Shown here in pieces: positions 34,687 through 44,035 of a stretch of DNA of 64,000 nt. Under the pieces are notes generated by a model. That model saw only the letters and a list, made by a program, of their open reading frames with translations. It searched no databases and was not told where the DNA came from. The stretch comes from Candidatus Kouleothrix ribensis (GTDB lineage Bacteria > Chloroflexota > Chloroflexia > Chloroflexales > Roseiflexaceae). The stretch covers positions 744,001 through 808,000 of the forward strand of contig JADKGW010000002.1 in assembly GCA_016722075.1 (NCBI GenBank). The letters are read 5' to 3'. Position 1 is the first letter of the stretch; every line of letters begins with the position of its first letter. The position numbers were made by a program, and so were the translations under genes.

Positions 34687-35889
34687 ATGATTGAGACTGG
34701 CCTGATCTACCGCAACCCCAGCCCGCACCTGTACAGCCGCCAGGCCGCCTTCCCGGCGCTGGTGCGGCTGCCGGGCGGCGAGCTGCTGGCCTCATTCGCG
34801 GTTGGCAGCGGCTTCGAGGCCGCCGACCAGCACACCGAGCTGGCGCGCTCGGCCGACGGCGGCCACACCTGGCAGCTGGCCGGCGCGGTGTTCAACGAGC
34901 GCACCGACCGGCCAACCTCGGCCAATGTGCGCATCAGCCGCATGCCCAGCGGCGAGCTAATCGCCTTCGGCGTGCGCTGCGACCGCGCGCGCGCCGACGA
35001 GGGGCTGACCAACCCCGCCACGCAGGGCTTCGTCGAGACCGAGCTGATCATGCTGCGCTCGGCCGACGACGGCCACACCTGGCATGGCCCGGCGATCGTC
35101 GCCCCGCCGCTGGTCGGGCCATCGTTCGAGCTGTGCAGCCCGGTGGTGCCGCTCAGCGACGGGCGCTGGCTCTGGCCGACCTCGACCTGGAAGGGCTGGG
35201 ATGGCGACTGCCCGAACGGCATGAAGGCCATCGCACTGGTGTCGCACGATGGCGGCCACAGCTGGCCCGATTATGTCGACGTGATGGATGGCCGCGCCGA
35301 GCAGGTGATCTACTGGGAGCAGAAGATCGTCGATATGGGCGACGGCCGGCTGCTGGCGGTGTGCTGGACCCACGATCTGGCCCAGGCCGCCGATCGGCCG
35401 GTACACTACGCGATCTCGCACGACTATGGCCGCAGCTTCGGGCCGCCGCGCTCGACCGGGCTGCACGGCCAGACCAGCACGCCGATCTGGCTGGGCGACG
35501 GCCGGCTGGTGTGCCTGTACCGCCGCACCGACGTGCCTGGCCTGTGGGCCAGCTACGCGCGCATCGACGGCGAGCTGTGGGTGAATGAGGCCGAGCTGGC
35601 GCTGTGGGGCCACCAGCGTGCCGGCGACGCGAATATCGTGAGCGGCGAGAACCTGAGCCGCGCGTTCACCACGCTGAAGCTGGGGCTGCCGGCCGGCGTG
35701 GTGCTGCCCGACGGCAGCCTGTTCGCGGCGTGCTGGTGCGTCGAAGAGTGCGTGTATGTGATTCGCTGGTTTCGAGTTCCGGCGCTGCCTCCTTCAGGTG
35801 TAGGGGGGGGCGTTGATCGCGTGCCAATGCGATCGGCCCTCACCCCCCTGCCCCCCTCTCCCACACAGGGAGAGGGGGGTGTCCTATGA
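34687..35889 (+). CDS. BNR/Asp-box sialidase-like protein (2 of 2), repeat-extended C-terminus
   Basis: A 400-residue propeller protein with Asp boxes SADGGHTW (about 55-62), SADDGHTW (125-132), SHDGGHSW (186-193) and SHDYGRSF (244-251). ENLSRAFTTLKLGLPAGVVLPDGSLFAACWCVEECVYVIRWFRV appears to end the natural fold. The last roughly 35 residues are proline/glycine-rich (ending TPLPPSPTQGEGGVL) and are translated from a GC-rich dispersed repeat, so the stop has probably been moved by repeat insertion. There is no signal peptide. It is likely the intracellular partner of the class IV aminotransferase block. Confidence 0.8.
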   Translation: MIETGLIYRNPSPHLYSRQAAFPALVRLPGGELLASFAVGSGFEAADQHTELARSADGGHTWQLAGAVFNERTDRPTSANVRISRMPSGELIAFGVRCDRARADEGLTNPATQGFVETELIMLRSADDGHTWHGPAIVAPPLVGPSFELCSPVVPLSDGRWLWPTSTWKGWDGDCPNGMKAIALVSHDGGHSWPDYVDVMDGRAEQVIYWEQKIVDMGDGRLLAVCWTHDLAQAADRPVHYAISHDYGRSFGPPRSTGLHGQTSTPIWLGDGRLVCLYRRTDVPGLWASYARIDGELWVNEAELALWGHQRAGDANIVSGENLSRAFTTLKLGLPAGVVLPDGSLFAACWCVEECVYVIRWFRVPALPPSGVGGGVDRVPMRSALTPLPPSPTQGEGGVL

Positions 35890-35970
35890 GCGTTCCAATG
35901 CGGCGGCTCTGCCGCCGCATTGGAACGCCAAATTCTTGCCCCCTCCCCTGACAGGGGGGGTACGGGGGAG
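35793..35970. repeat. GC-rich dispersed repeat with 18-bp hairpin
   Basis: GGGGGGGGCGTTGATCGCG, then CCCTCACCCCCCTGCCCCCC and a CTCTCCC-n-GGGAGAGGGG palindrome. This is followed by an 18-bp perfect stem (GCGTTCCAATGCGGCGGC at 35890-35907, loop TCT, arm 35911-35928) and CCCTCCCC-n-GGGGGAGGGG. Its left part lies inside the sialidase-like coding region. Confidence 0.8.
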
Positions 35971-36277
35971 GGGTATTGATGTCGCCCAGCGTACTGGGCG
36001 AAAACCCTACACGTGAGAGCGGCTCTGCCTCCGGTAGAGTAGTTCGGCTAAGCGCCGCAATATAGGCCGCACTCGTCGGCGTGGCGCCTGCGGCCGCACT
36101 CGTCGGCATGGCACATCGGCGTGGCACATCGGCGTAGCGCCTGCGGCCGCACCTGTCGGCGTGGCACCTGCGGCCGCACTCGTCGGCGTGGCACCGGCGC
36201 CAGCACCCGCCGGCAAGGCACATCGGCGTGGCACCTGCGGCAGCGCCGGCGTGGCGCCTGCGGCCGCACCCGCCGGC
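35971..36277. repeat. intergenic GC-rich imperfect tandem repeats, no gene seen
   Basis: From about 36066 the sequence alternates GGCGTGGCGCCTGCGGCCGC-ACTCGTC-type units of about 27 bases with shorter GGCGTGGCACATC units. No credible gene is visible on either strand of the 35890-36401 gap. Confidence 0.65.
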
Positions 36278-36390
36278 GTGCGGGTTTTCGCGCTCCGCGC
36301 GAAAACCCGCACACAAAAACATACAAGTACCTTGCTGCCGCAGGCAAATAAACCAGCGTCGCGCGGGCTGCCGCGTAACTCATATAAGGA
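36278..36390. repeat. composite palindromic element, copy K
   Basis: A perfect 16-bp stem GTGCGGGTTTTCGCGC at 36278-36293, loop TCC, arm 36297-36312. The right outer arm is AAGTACCTTGCTGCCGCAGG at 36326-36345. The left outer arm has been replaced by tandem repeats. Confidence 0.85.
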
Positions 36391-36401
36391 AGAATCAAAC
36401 A

Positions 36402-37325
36402 ATGTACGCTATAGCGCAGCTACACGGCATCATCCCGCCTATGTGTACGCCGCTGACCGACGCGGGCGAGATCGACCTGCCCTCGGTCGGCACGCTGGTC
36501 GATCACCTGGTTAACGGCGGAGTCCACGGCCTCTTCGCGCTCGGCTCGACCGGCGAGTTCGCCTCGCTGACCGGCCGGCAGCGCGCGGCCCTGCTCGAGG
36601 CCACCGTGGCGGCGGCGCGCGGGCGCGTGCCGGTGCTGGCCGGCATCCTCGACACCTCGACCAGCCGCTGTATTGAGAACGGCCTGGCCGCCCAGGCCGC
36701 CGGCGCCGACGCGCTGGTGCTGGCGCCGATCTACTACTACCGCGCCAGCCAGGCCGAGCTGTGCGACCTGTTTCGCGCGGTGCGCGCCGCCGTCGATCTA
36801 CCGCTGATCGCCTACGACGTGCCGACCGCCGTGAACACCAAGCTCGAGTGCGACACGATCGCGCGGCTAGCCGCCGAGGGCACGATCGCCGGGCTGAAAG
36901 ACAGCAGCGGCGCTACCGAGGGCTTCCGGCGCGTGCTGCTGGCCACGCGCGGCACCAGCTTGCGAGCCTTCACCGGCTCGGAGCTGATCATCGACGCTTG
37001 CCTGCGTATGGGCGCGCACGGCAGCGTGCCTGGCTTGGGCAATGTCTTCCCGGCCGAGTATGTGCAGGTCTACAACCTGGCACGCGCCGGCGACTGGGAC
37101 GGCGCGGCGGCTATGCAGGAGCGGCTGCTGGCCTGCTTCTACGAGCTGATCACCCAGGGCGACCCCGGCTACTCGGCCAGCTCGTCGGCGCTGGGTGGGT
37201 TCAAGACCGGCCTGAAGCTGCGGGGCGCGATCGGCAGCACGCGTGTTGGCGCGCCGCTGCACAGCTTCGGCCCGGCCGAAGAGCAGCGCGTGGCCGATGT
37301 GATGCGGAGGCATGGCTTTCTGTAG
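36402..37325 (+). CDS. dihydrodipicolinate synthase/NAL-family aldolase (3 of 3)
   Basis: A 307-residue Schiff-base aldolase: HGIIPPMCTPLTDAGEIDLPS, LGSTGEF (about 47-53), the tyrosine of IAYDVPTAVNTKL (Y138) and the lysine of AGLKDSSGATEG (K166). GSVPGLGNVFPAEYVQVYNLARAGDW follows the usual DapA pattern. It is closer to sugar-acid DapA-like aldolases (2-keto-3-deoxy acid aldolases or dehydratases) than to N-acetylneuraminate lyase, as it lacks GSTYN. ATAAGGAAGAATC precedes ATG 36402. Confidence 0.87.
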   Translation: MYAIAQLHGIIPPMCTPLTDAGEIDLPSVGTLVDHLVNGGVHGLFALGSTGEFASLTGRQRAALLEATVAAARGRVPVLAGILDTSTSRCIENGLAAQAAGADALVLAPIYYYRASQAELCDLFRAVRAAVDLPLIAYDVPTAVNTKLECDTIARLAAEGTIAGLKDSSGATEGFRRVLLATRGTSLRAFTGSELIIDACLRMGAHGSVPGLGNVFPAEYVQVYNLARAGDWDGAAAMQERLLACFYELITQGDPGYSASSSALGGFKTGLKLRGAIGSTRVGAPLHSFGPAEEQRVADVMRRHGFL

Positions 37326-37339
37326 CGCTACCGTGCTCG

Positions 37340-37445
37340 CTTCTGCCTGCGGCGGCGCGTCGGCGGTACTTTTCGTTTAGCGTTCCGATGTTGGCGCGAA
37401 GCACCAATATCGGAGCACACAAGAAAATCAAGCAGCTTTTCTAGG
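37340..37445. repeat. composite palindromic element, copy L
   Basis: An 18-bp stem at 37380-37397 and 37401-37418, loop GAA, with four transitions between the arms. All four can pair as G-U or G-T on one strand, so the fold is kept. The left outer arm is TGCCTGCGGCGGCGCGTCGGCGGTACTTTT from 37344. Confidence 0.75.
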
Positions 37446-37458
37446 ATGCGTACGAGCC

Positions 37459-38990
37459 ATGCCACACATAGAGCAGAAAAGAATCGCGATCGGCGGGATC
37501 GTGCATGAGACGCACGGCTTCGCCGGAACACCGACCACGCTGGCCGACTTTCGCGAGCAGGGGCTGTACGAGGGCGATGCGATCGTGCGGGCCATGCGCG
37601 GCACGCGCGCGGGCATCGGCGGTATGATCGCGGGCGCCGAGCGCTATGGCTGGCAGCTGGCCCCAACGCTGTATGCCACCGCGCTGCCGGCCGGCGTGGT
37701 GGCCGAAGCGGCCTACCAGGTGATGCTGCACAGCCTGCTCGGGCGCCTGGCCGCCGCGCTGCCGCTCGACGGCGTGCTGCTGGCGCTGCATGGCGCGATG
37801 GTAGCCGAGGGCCAGCCCGACGCCGAGAGCGATATCCTCGAGCAGGTGCGCGCGCTGGTCGGCCCGGCCACGCCGATCGTGGCCGAGCTCGACATGCACG
37901 GCAACATCAGCCCGCGCACGGTCGCACTGGCCGATGTGCTGGTGGCCTTCGACACGAACCCGCACATCGACCCGCACGCGCGCGGTGTCGAGGCAGCCGA
38001 GATCATGCACCAGCTGCTGCGCGGCGCCATCCGCCCAACTGCGGCGCTGGCCCAGCCGCCGCTGCTGCTGGCGCCGCAGGCCACCGGCACGGCCGACCTG
38101 CCCCTGCGCGCGGTGCATGCGCGCGCGGCGCAGCTCGAGGCTACGCCCGAGGTGGTGTGCATCTGCGTGATGGGCGGCTTCGCCTATGCCGACACGCCCG
38201 ACACCGGCGCGAGTATTATCGTCACCACCGATGGCCGGCCCGACCTGGCGCGGCGCTATGCCGACGAGCTGGCCGCGCTGCTGATGCAACACTGCCACGC
38301 CACACTGCCGCAGTTCCTGGCGCCCGACGCGGCGGTGGCGCACGCGCTGGCCATGCCCGGCGGGCCGATCCTGCTGGTCGACTCGGCCGACAATATCGGC
38401 GGCGGCACGCCCGGCGACGGCACCGACGCGCTGCGGGCCATGCTGGCCGCCAATGTGCAGGAGGGCGCGGTGGTGCTGGCCGACCGCGAGGCGGTGGCCG
38501 CCTGCTGGGCCGCCGGTACCGGCGCCAGCGTCACACTGCCCGTCGGCGCCAAGGCCGACCGCTGGCATGGCGCGCCGGTCGAGGTGACCGGCGCAGTGCG
38601 CGCGCTGTCGGACGGCACGTTCGCCTGCGAGCTGCCCGACAACCACTTCGCGGCGTTCTACGGCGACACCATCCGCATGGGCCGCACAGCCTGGCTGCGG
38701 GTAGGTGGCGTGAATATCGTGCTGACCGAGCGCAAGACACCGCCGTTCGACCTGGCCCAGCTGCGCGGCATCGGGGTCATCCCCGAGCACCAGAAGCTGA
38801 TCGTGGTCAAGTCGGCAGTAGCCTACCGCGCGGCCTACCTACCAATCGCTGCCGGCGTGGTCGAGCTCGACACCGCCGGCCTGTGCAGCGCAAACCTGGC
38901 GCGCTTCCCCTACCAGCACCTGCGCCGGCCGATCTACCCGCTCGATCCGATCGAGGCCACCTGGTCTACAGCGGACAAAAGGACAAAACC

Positions 38991-38994
<4 letters not shown>
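37459..38994 (+). CDS. MlrC-like (M81-family) metallohydrolase
   Basis: A 511-residue protein of the microcystinase C family. It has IGGIVHETHGFAGTPTTLADF with HETH at residues 16-19, ALHGAMVAEGQPDAESDIL, AELDMHGNISPRTVALADVLVAFDTNPHID (DxHGN metal motif), MGGFAYADTPDTG, and DNIGGGTPGDGTDAL in the C-terminal domain, all MlrC landmarks. The family contains peptidases and hydrolases of unclear natural substrate, often found in catabolic clusters of Proteobacteria and Chloroflexi. Its stop overlaps the start of the class III aminotransferase. Confidence 0.9.
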
Positions 38995-40280
<1,286 letters not shown>

Positions 40281-40346
40281 ATCGAGCCCACGCCACCCTG
40301 CCGAAGGCTCAGCACCCACGTAAGCCCTACCAGCAAAGGAGCAGCC

Positions 40347-41129
40347 ATGCAGCCCGCCGCCGTGCTACGCGACAAGATCAACCGCAACCAGATCACGCTC
40401 GGCGTACTGGCGACCGACCACCTGTGGCCACGGCTGGTCGAGATCTGCAAGCTCGCCAGGCTCGATTACCTGATCGTCGATTGCGAGCACGGCCCGCACG
40501 ACGAGGCGCTGGTGGCGGCAGTATGCCAGGCTGGCCGGCTGCTCGGCTTCCCGGTGCTGATCCGTCCGATCTCGTGCGCCTACGATGTCGTACGGCGGGC
40601 GATCGACATGGGGCCATGCGGGCTGCTGTTGCCATCGGTCGAGCAGGTGCGCCAGCTCGACATGGTGCGCGACGCCGTGTTCCTGCCGCCGCGCGGCCGG
40701 CGCCGGCCCGGCGGCTGGGCCAACCACTGGCTGTCGGATTTTCAGTACGCCACCTGGAAGGCCGAGGTCGAAGACAACCTGGTGATTCTGCCGCAGATCG
40801 AGAGCCTGGCCGGCCTCGAGTGCGCCAGCGCAATCGCCGCACACGAGCTTGTGACTGCAATCGCAGTCGGGCCGTACGATTTGTCGGCCGAGCTGGGCTG
40901 CTGCTGGCAGCCCGACGACGAGCGGCTACAGGCCGCGCTGCGCCGAATTCGCGCCGCCGGCCGGGCCGCCGGGAAGAATATGTGGATGATTGGCGACGGC
41001 CCGACGCTGGTGCAGCGCGGCTACACCTTCATCTGCATCGGCGACCCCAGCGCGCTCCTGGCGCAGCGGCTCGGCCAGCTCGCCACCGAGTGCCTGGCCT
41101 CGGGCGCATCGGCCGAAAGCGAGCATTGA
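40347..41129 (+). CDS. HpcH/HpaI-family aldolase (2 of 2)
   Basis: A 260-residue class II pyruvate aldolase-like protein. It has LDYLIVDCEHGPHDEALVAAVCQA, VLIRPISCAYDVVRRAIDMGPCGLLLPSVEQVRQL, the metal glutamate in LPQIESLAGLECASAIA, and AIAVGPYDLSAELG (metal aspartate). VGPYDLS replaces the usual VGPADLS, and PISCAY replaces RxP, so it is more diverged than 4754-5533. AAAGGAGCAGCC precedes ATG. Two bases separate it from the next gene. Confidence 0.86.
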   Translation: MQPAAVLRDKINRNQITLGVLATDHLWPRLVEICKLARLDYLIVDCEHGPHDEALVAAVCQAGRLLGFPVLIRPISCAYDVVRRAIDMGPCGLLLPSVEQVRQLDMVRDAVFLPPRGRRRPGGWANHWLSDFQYATWKAEVEDNLVILPQIESLAGLECASAIAAHELVTAIAVGPYDLSAELGCCWQPDDERLQAALRRIRAAGRAAGKNMWMIGDGPTLVQRGYTFICIGDPSALLAQRLGQLATECLASGASAESEH

Positions 41130-41131
41130 AC

Positions 41132-41902
41132 ATGGCCATCAGCGCCGAAAACATGCGCTTCAGTCCCGGCGTACCCGTGTTCGACGCGCAGATCTGTGTC
41201 GGCGGCGGGCGCTCGGCGATCGAGCCGGCTGCCGAGCGCAGCGCTGTGATTGCCGAGCTCGACCGCCACGGGGTCGCGCGGGCGCTGGCCTATCACCTGC
41301 ACGCCGAGGAGTTCAGCCCGGTGCGCGGCAACCAGCTGCTTGAAGCCTGGCTCGGCGCCGACGACCGGCTGGTGCCGCTGTGGGCCACGCTGCCCACCGA
41401 CGAATCGCTCGCGCAGCTGGCCGCGCTGCGCCGCGCCGGCCGCCTGCGTGCCGCACGCCTGGTCGCTACACACGCGCTGCCGCTGGCCGGCTGGACTCAC
41501 GGCGAGCTGCTCGGCTGGCTGGCGCAGGCCGGCGTGCCGCTGTGGATCGCGCTGCCCGATGTCGATGCGCGCGACCTGGTGGCAACGCTGCGCGAGTTCC
41601 CGCAGCTGCGGGTGGTGCTGGCCGGCGCGCACTACAGCGATACGCTGCTGGCCCAGAAGATCATGGCCACGCTGCCGAGCGTATCGATCGAACTGAGCCG
41701 CTTCGAGTCGCTTGGCGCGATCAGCGATCTGGTGGCGCGCTTCGGGGCCGAGCGGCTGCTGTATGGCTCGTGGTACCCGCGCTACGCGCTCGGCCCCATG
41801 CTCTACTGCCTGCACCACTGCGGCCTGCCGGCGGCGGCGCTCGCGCAGATCTGCGCCGGCAACCTTGCGCGGCTGCTGGCCGCGCCGCAGGAGCAACCAT
41901 GA
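41132..41902 (+). CDS. amidohydrolase-fold protein lacking metal ligands
   Basis: A 256-residue TIM-barrel protein of the amidohydrolase-2 type by overall pattern, but degenerate. FDAQICVGGG stands where FDxHxHxG should be. IALPD replaces the strand-5 FHTG seen in the next gene. The C-terminal YGSWYPRY lacks the aspartate of GSDTP. A histidine remains in LAGAHYSD. It overlaps the start of the intact paralog by four bases. A non-catalytic partner or a metal-independent enzyme is likely; loss by decay is less likely because the frame is intact. Confidence 0.75.
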   Translation: MAISAENMRFSPGVPVFDAQICVGGGRSAIEPAAERSAVIAELDRHGVARALAYHLHAEEFSPVRGNQLLEAWLGADDRLVPLWATLPTDESLAQLAALRRAGRLRAARLVATHALPLAGWTHGELLGWLAQAGVPLWIALPDVDARDLVATLREFPQLRVVLAGAHYSDTLLAQKIMATLPSVSIELSRFESLGAISDLVARFGAERLLYGSWYPRYALGPMLYCLHHCGLPAAALAQICAGNLARLLAAPQEQP

Positions 41903-42654
41903 GCGCGCATGCCATCCGCGTGATCGACTTCCACGGCCACGTTGGCCGCTGGGACGAGTACGCCATGCGCGATGAACCGGCGCGCATGCTCGCAGCCATG
42001 GACGCGGTGGGGATCGACCAGACTGCGGTGTTCGATATCTTCCATGCCGACGGGCGCACCGGCAACGACACGACTGCGGCGTTTGTCGCGCGCCATCCCC
42101 AGCGCTTCATCGGCTTCGCGTACGTGTCGCCGACGCAGCCGGCCGCAGCGATTCGGGCCGAGCTGGCGCGCTGCATCGACGGCCTGGGCTTCCGTGCGAT
42201 CAAGCTGTACCCGCCCTACGCGCCATGGCCGCTGCACGACGAGCGCTGGTTCCCGATCTACGAGTTCGCGGCCGAGCGCGAGCTGGCGCTGCTGTTCCAC
42301 ACCGGCACCGAGCCGCACGCGCTGCCGCGCCACCTGAGCGCAATCGCGCCGCGCTTTGCGAGCGCGCGCTTCGTGGCCGGCCACAGCGGCAACGTGGCCG
42401 TGACGCGCCGCCAGGCGCTCGACGCGGCGCGCGCATACCCGAATATCTACCTCGAAACCTGCTCGTCGTTCCGCACGCCGGGGGTGATCGAGCAGCTGGT
42501 GGCCGAGGCCGGCGCCGATCGCGTACTGTTCGGCTCGGACACGCCGCTGATGGACCCGCGCTGCCAGATCGGGAAGATCATCACCGCCGCGATCGACGAC
42601 ACAGCCAAGCGCATGATCCTGGGCGAGAACGCGCAGCGGCTCTTGAGGCTCTAG
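41899..42654 (+). CDS. amidohydrolase-family metal hydrolase/decarboxylase
   Basis: A 251-residue TIM-barrel amidohydrolase. The complete metal set is visible: DFHGHVG at residues 10-16, the lysine of AIKLYPPY, LFHTGTEPH, FVAGHSGN and FGSDTPLMDP. Family members hydrolyse lactones or amides or decarboxylate aromatic and sugar acids; lactone hydrolysis would fit the dehydrogenases in this cluster. ATGA overlap with the metal-less homologue suggests the two are made in equal amounts and may form a complex. Its last codons are part of the first unit of the 61-bp repeat array. Confidence 0.85.
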   Translation: MSAHAIRVIDFHGHVGRWDEYAMRDEPARMLAAMDAVGIDQTAVFDIFHADGRTGNDTTAAFVARHPQRFIGFAYVSPTQPAAAIRAELARCIDGLGFRAIKLYPPYAPWPLHDERWFPIYEFAAERELALLFHTGTEPHALPRHLSAIAPRFASARFVAGHSGNVAVTRRQALDAARAYPNIYLETCSSFRTPGVIEQLVAEAGADRVLFGSDTPLMDPRCQIGKIITAAIDDTAKRMILGENAQRLLRL

Positions 42655-43006
42655 ATCACAATACTGCGCTTTTCGCCTGCGGGAGAGCGGCACGTTACAA
42701 CTTTTGAGGCTCTAGATCACAATACTGCGCTTTTCGCCTGCGGGAGAGCGGCACGTTACAACTTTTGAGGCTCTAGATCACAATACTGCGCTTTCGCCTG
42801 CGGGAGAGCGGCACGTTACAACTTTTGAGGCTCTAGATCACAATACTGCGCTTTTCGCCTGCGGGAGAGCGGCACGTTACAACTTTTGAGGCTCTAGATC
42901 ACACTACTGCGCTTTTCGCCTGCGGGAGAGCGGCACGTTACAACTTTTGAGGCTCTAGATCACAATACTGCGCTTTTCGCCTGCGGGAGAGCGGCACGTT
43001 ACAACT
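42643..43006. repeat. 61-bp tandem repeat array, six copies
   Basis: Units start (TTGAGGCTC) at 42643, 42704, 42765, 42825, 42886 and 42947. The fourth start follows a 60-base period because one T is missing. Each unit holds TTGAGGCTCTAGATCACA, then CTGCGCTTTTCGCCTGCGGG and AGAGCGGCACGTTACAACTT. The unit therefore combines the last codons and stop of the amidohydrolase gene with the left outer arm of the palindromic element. Copies are almost identical (ACAATA/ACACTA differences), so the amplification is recent. The 42655-43150 gap contains no gene. Confidence 0.95.
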
Positions 43007-43130
43007 ATGGTGCGCTGTTTTTGGCGCGGAGCGCCAAAAACAGCGCACAAAAAAAGGGAAAGTACCTTGCTGCCGCAGGCACGGGCCGGTGCAACACGAG
43101 CCACCGCGTACGTCCTGTAAATAATACTAC
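43007..43130. repeat. composite palindromic element, copy M
   Basis: A perfect 18-bp stem GTGCGCTGTTTTTGGCGC at 43010-43027, loop GGA, arm 43031-43048. The right outer arm is GAAAGTACCTTGCTGCCGCA from 43059, and the outer right flank is CACCGCGTACGTCCTG. The left outer arm is the last unit of the adjacent tandem array. Confidence 0.9.
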
Positions 43131-43150
43131 TGATAGTAAAGGGAACGCAC

Positions 43151-43957
43151 GTGAGTGACACTACCGAACGCACCGTCACCGATCTGTTCAGCCTGCGCGG
43201 CCGCGTCGCGATCGTCACCGGCGCGAGCGGCTGGCTCGGCTCGGCCATGAGCCGCGCGCTGGCCGAGGCCGGCGCCACCGTGGTGGCCACCAGCCGCGAC
43301 GCGGCCCAGGCGGCCGCGTTCGCCGCCACGCTGCCCGGCGCGGGCCACCTTGGCATCGGCTTCGAGCAGGGCGACACCGACAGCATCCCCGGCTTCGTCG
43401 CCGAGGTGCTGCGGCAAACCGGCCGGGCCGATGTGCTGGTGAATAACGCCTACGGCGCCACCGCGCCCGATATCGAGACCGCCACGGCCGAGGATTTCGA
43501 CCGGGCCTACCATGTCGGCGTGACGGCCTACTTCCTGCTGGCGCGCGAGGTGATGGCACACCTGCGTGCGCGCGGCGCGCCCGGATCGATCATCAATATC
43601 GCCAGCATGTACGGCGTGGTCGCCAGCTACCCGAGCGCCTACGCGGGCCTGCCGGTGAACAGCCCGCCCAACTACCATGGCCTCAAGGGCGGCGTGGTAC
43701 ACCTGACGCGCCACCTGGCGGCGTACTGGGCCGGCCACAACATCCGCGTGAACGCGATCAGCCCTGGGCCGTTCCCCAAGCGCGAGACATTCGAGCAGCT
43801 GCCCGAGTTCATCGGCCGGCTCGAGCAGAAGGTGCCGCTGGGCCGCATGGGCCGGCCCGAAGAGCTGAAGGGCGCGGTGCTGCTGCTGGCCAGCGATGCC
43901 GGCAGCTATATCACCGGCCAGAACCTGCTGGTCGATGGCGGCTGGACCGCATGGTAG
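43151..43957 (+). CDS. short-chain dehydrogenase (classical SDR, 2 of 3)
   Basis: A 268-residue SDR: VAIVTGASGWLGSAMSRALAEAGA, DVLVNNAYGATAPD, INIASMYGVVASYPSAYAGLPVNSPPNYHGLKGGVVHLTRHLAAYWAGHNIRVNAISPGPFP, with the catalytic serine and YHGLK (Y-x-x-x-K), then YITGQNLLVDGGWTAW. The longer loop before the catalytic tyrosine resembles 2-keto-3-deoxy-gluconate or gluconate 5-dehydrogenase-like SDRs. The start is GTG 43151 with AAAGGGAACGCAC upstream. Confidence 0.9.
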   Translation: MSDTTERTVTDLFSLRGRVAIVTGASGWLGSAMSRALAEAGATVVATSRDAAQAAAFAATLPGAGHLGIGFEQGDTDSIPGFVAEVLRQTGRADVLVNNAYGATAPDIETATAEDFDRAYHVGVTAYFLLAREVMAHLRARGAPGSIINIASMYGVVASYPSAYAGLPVNSPPNYHGLKGGVVHLTRHLAAYWAGHNIRVNAISPGPFPKRETFEQLPEFIGRLEQKVPLGRMGRPEELKGAVLLLASDAGSYITGQNLLVDGGWTAW

Positions 43958-44035
43958 CGAGGGCGCGCCCGGCACGTGGGGCCGCGTACGCCGTATGCGG
44001 CGCGATATATCGCGCCCGGCACTGAGAGGACACCT

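Noticed and set aside
8145..37325. Any of the three DapA-family genes as lysine-biosynthetic dapA
   Set aside because: Context is catabolic, no other lysine genes are present, and one copy carries the GSTYN signature of N-acetylneuraminate lyases.
42643..43006. CRISPR-like array
   Set aside because: The units are directly abutting 61-bp repeats with no unique spacers and no cas genes nearby; each unit includes a stop codon of the flanking gene.
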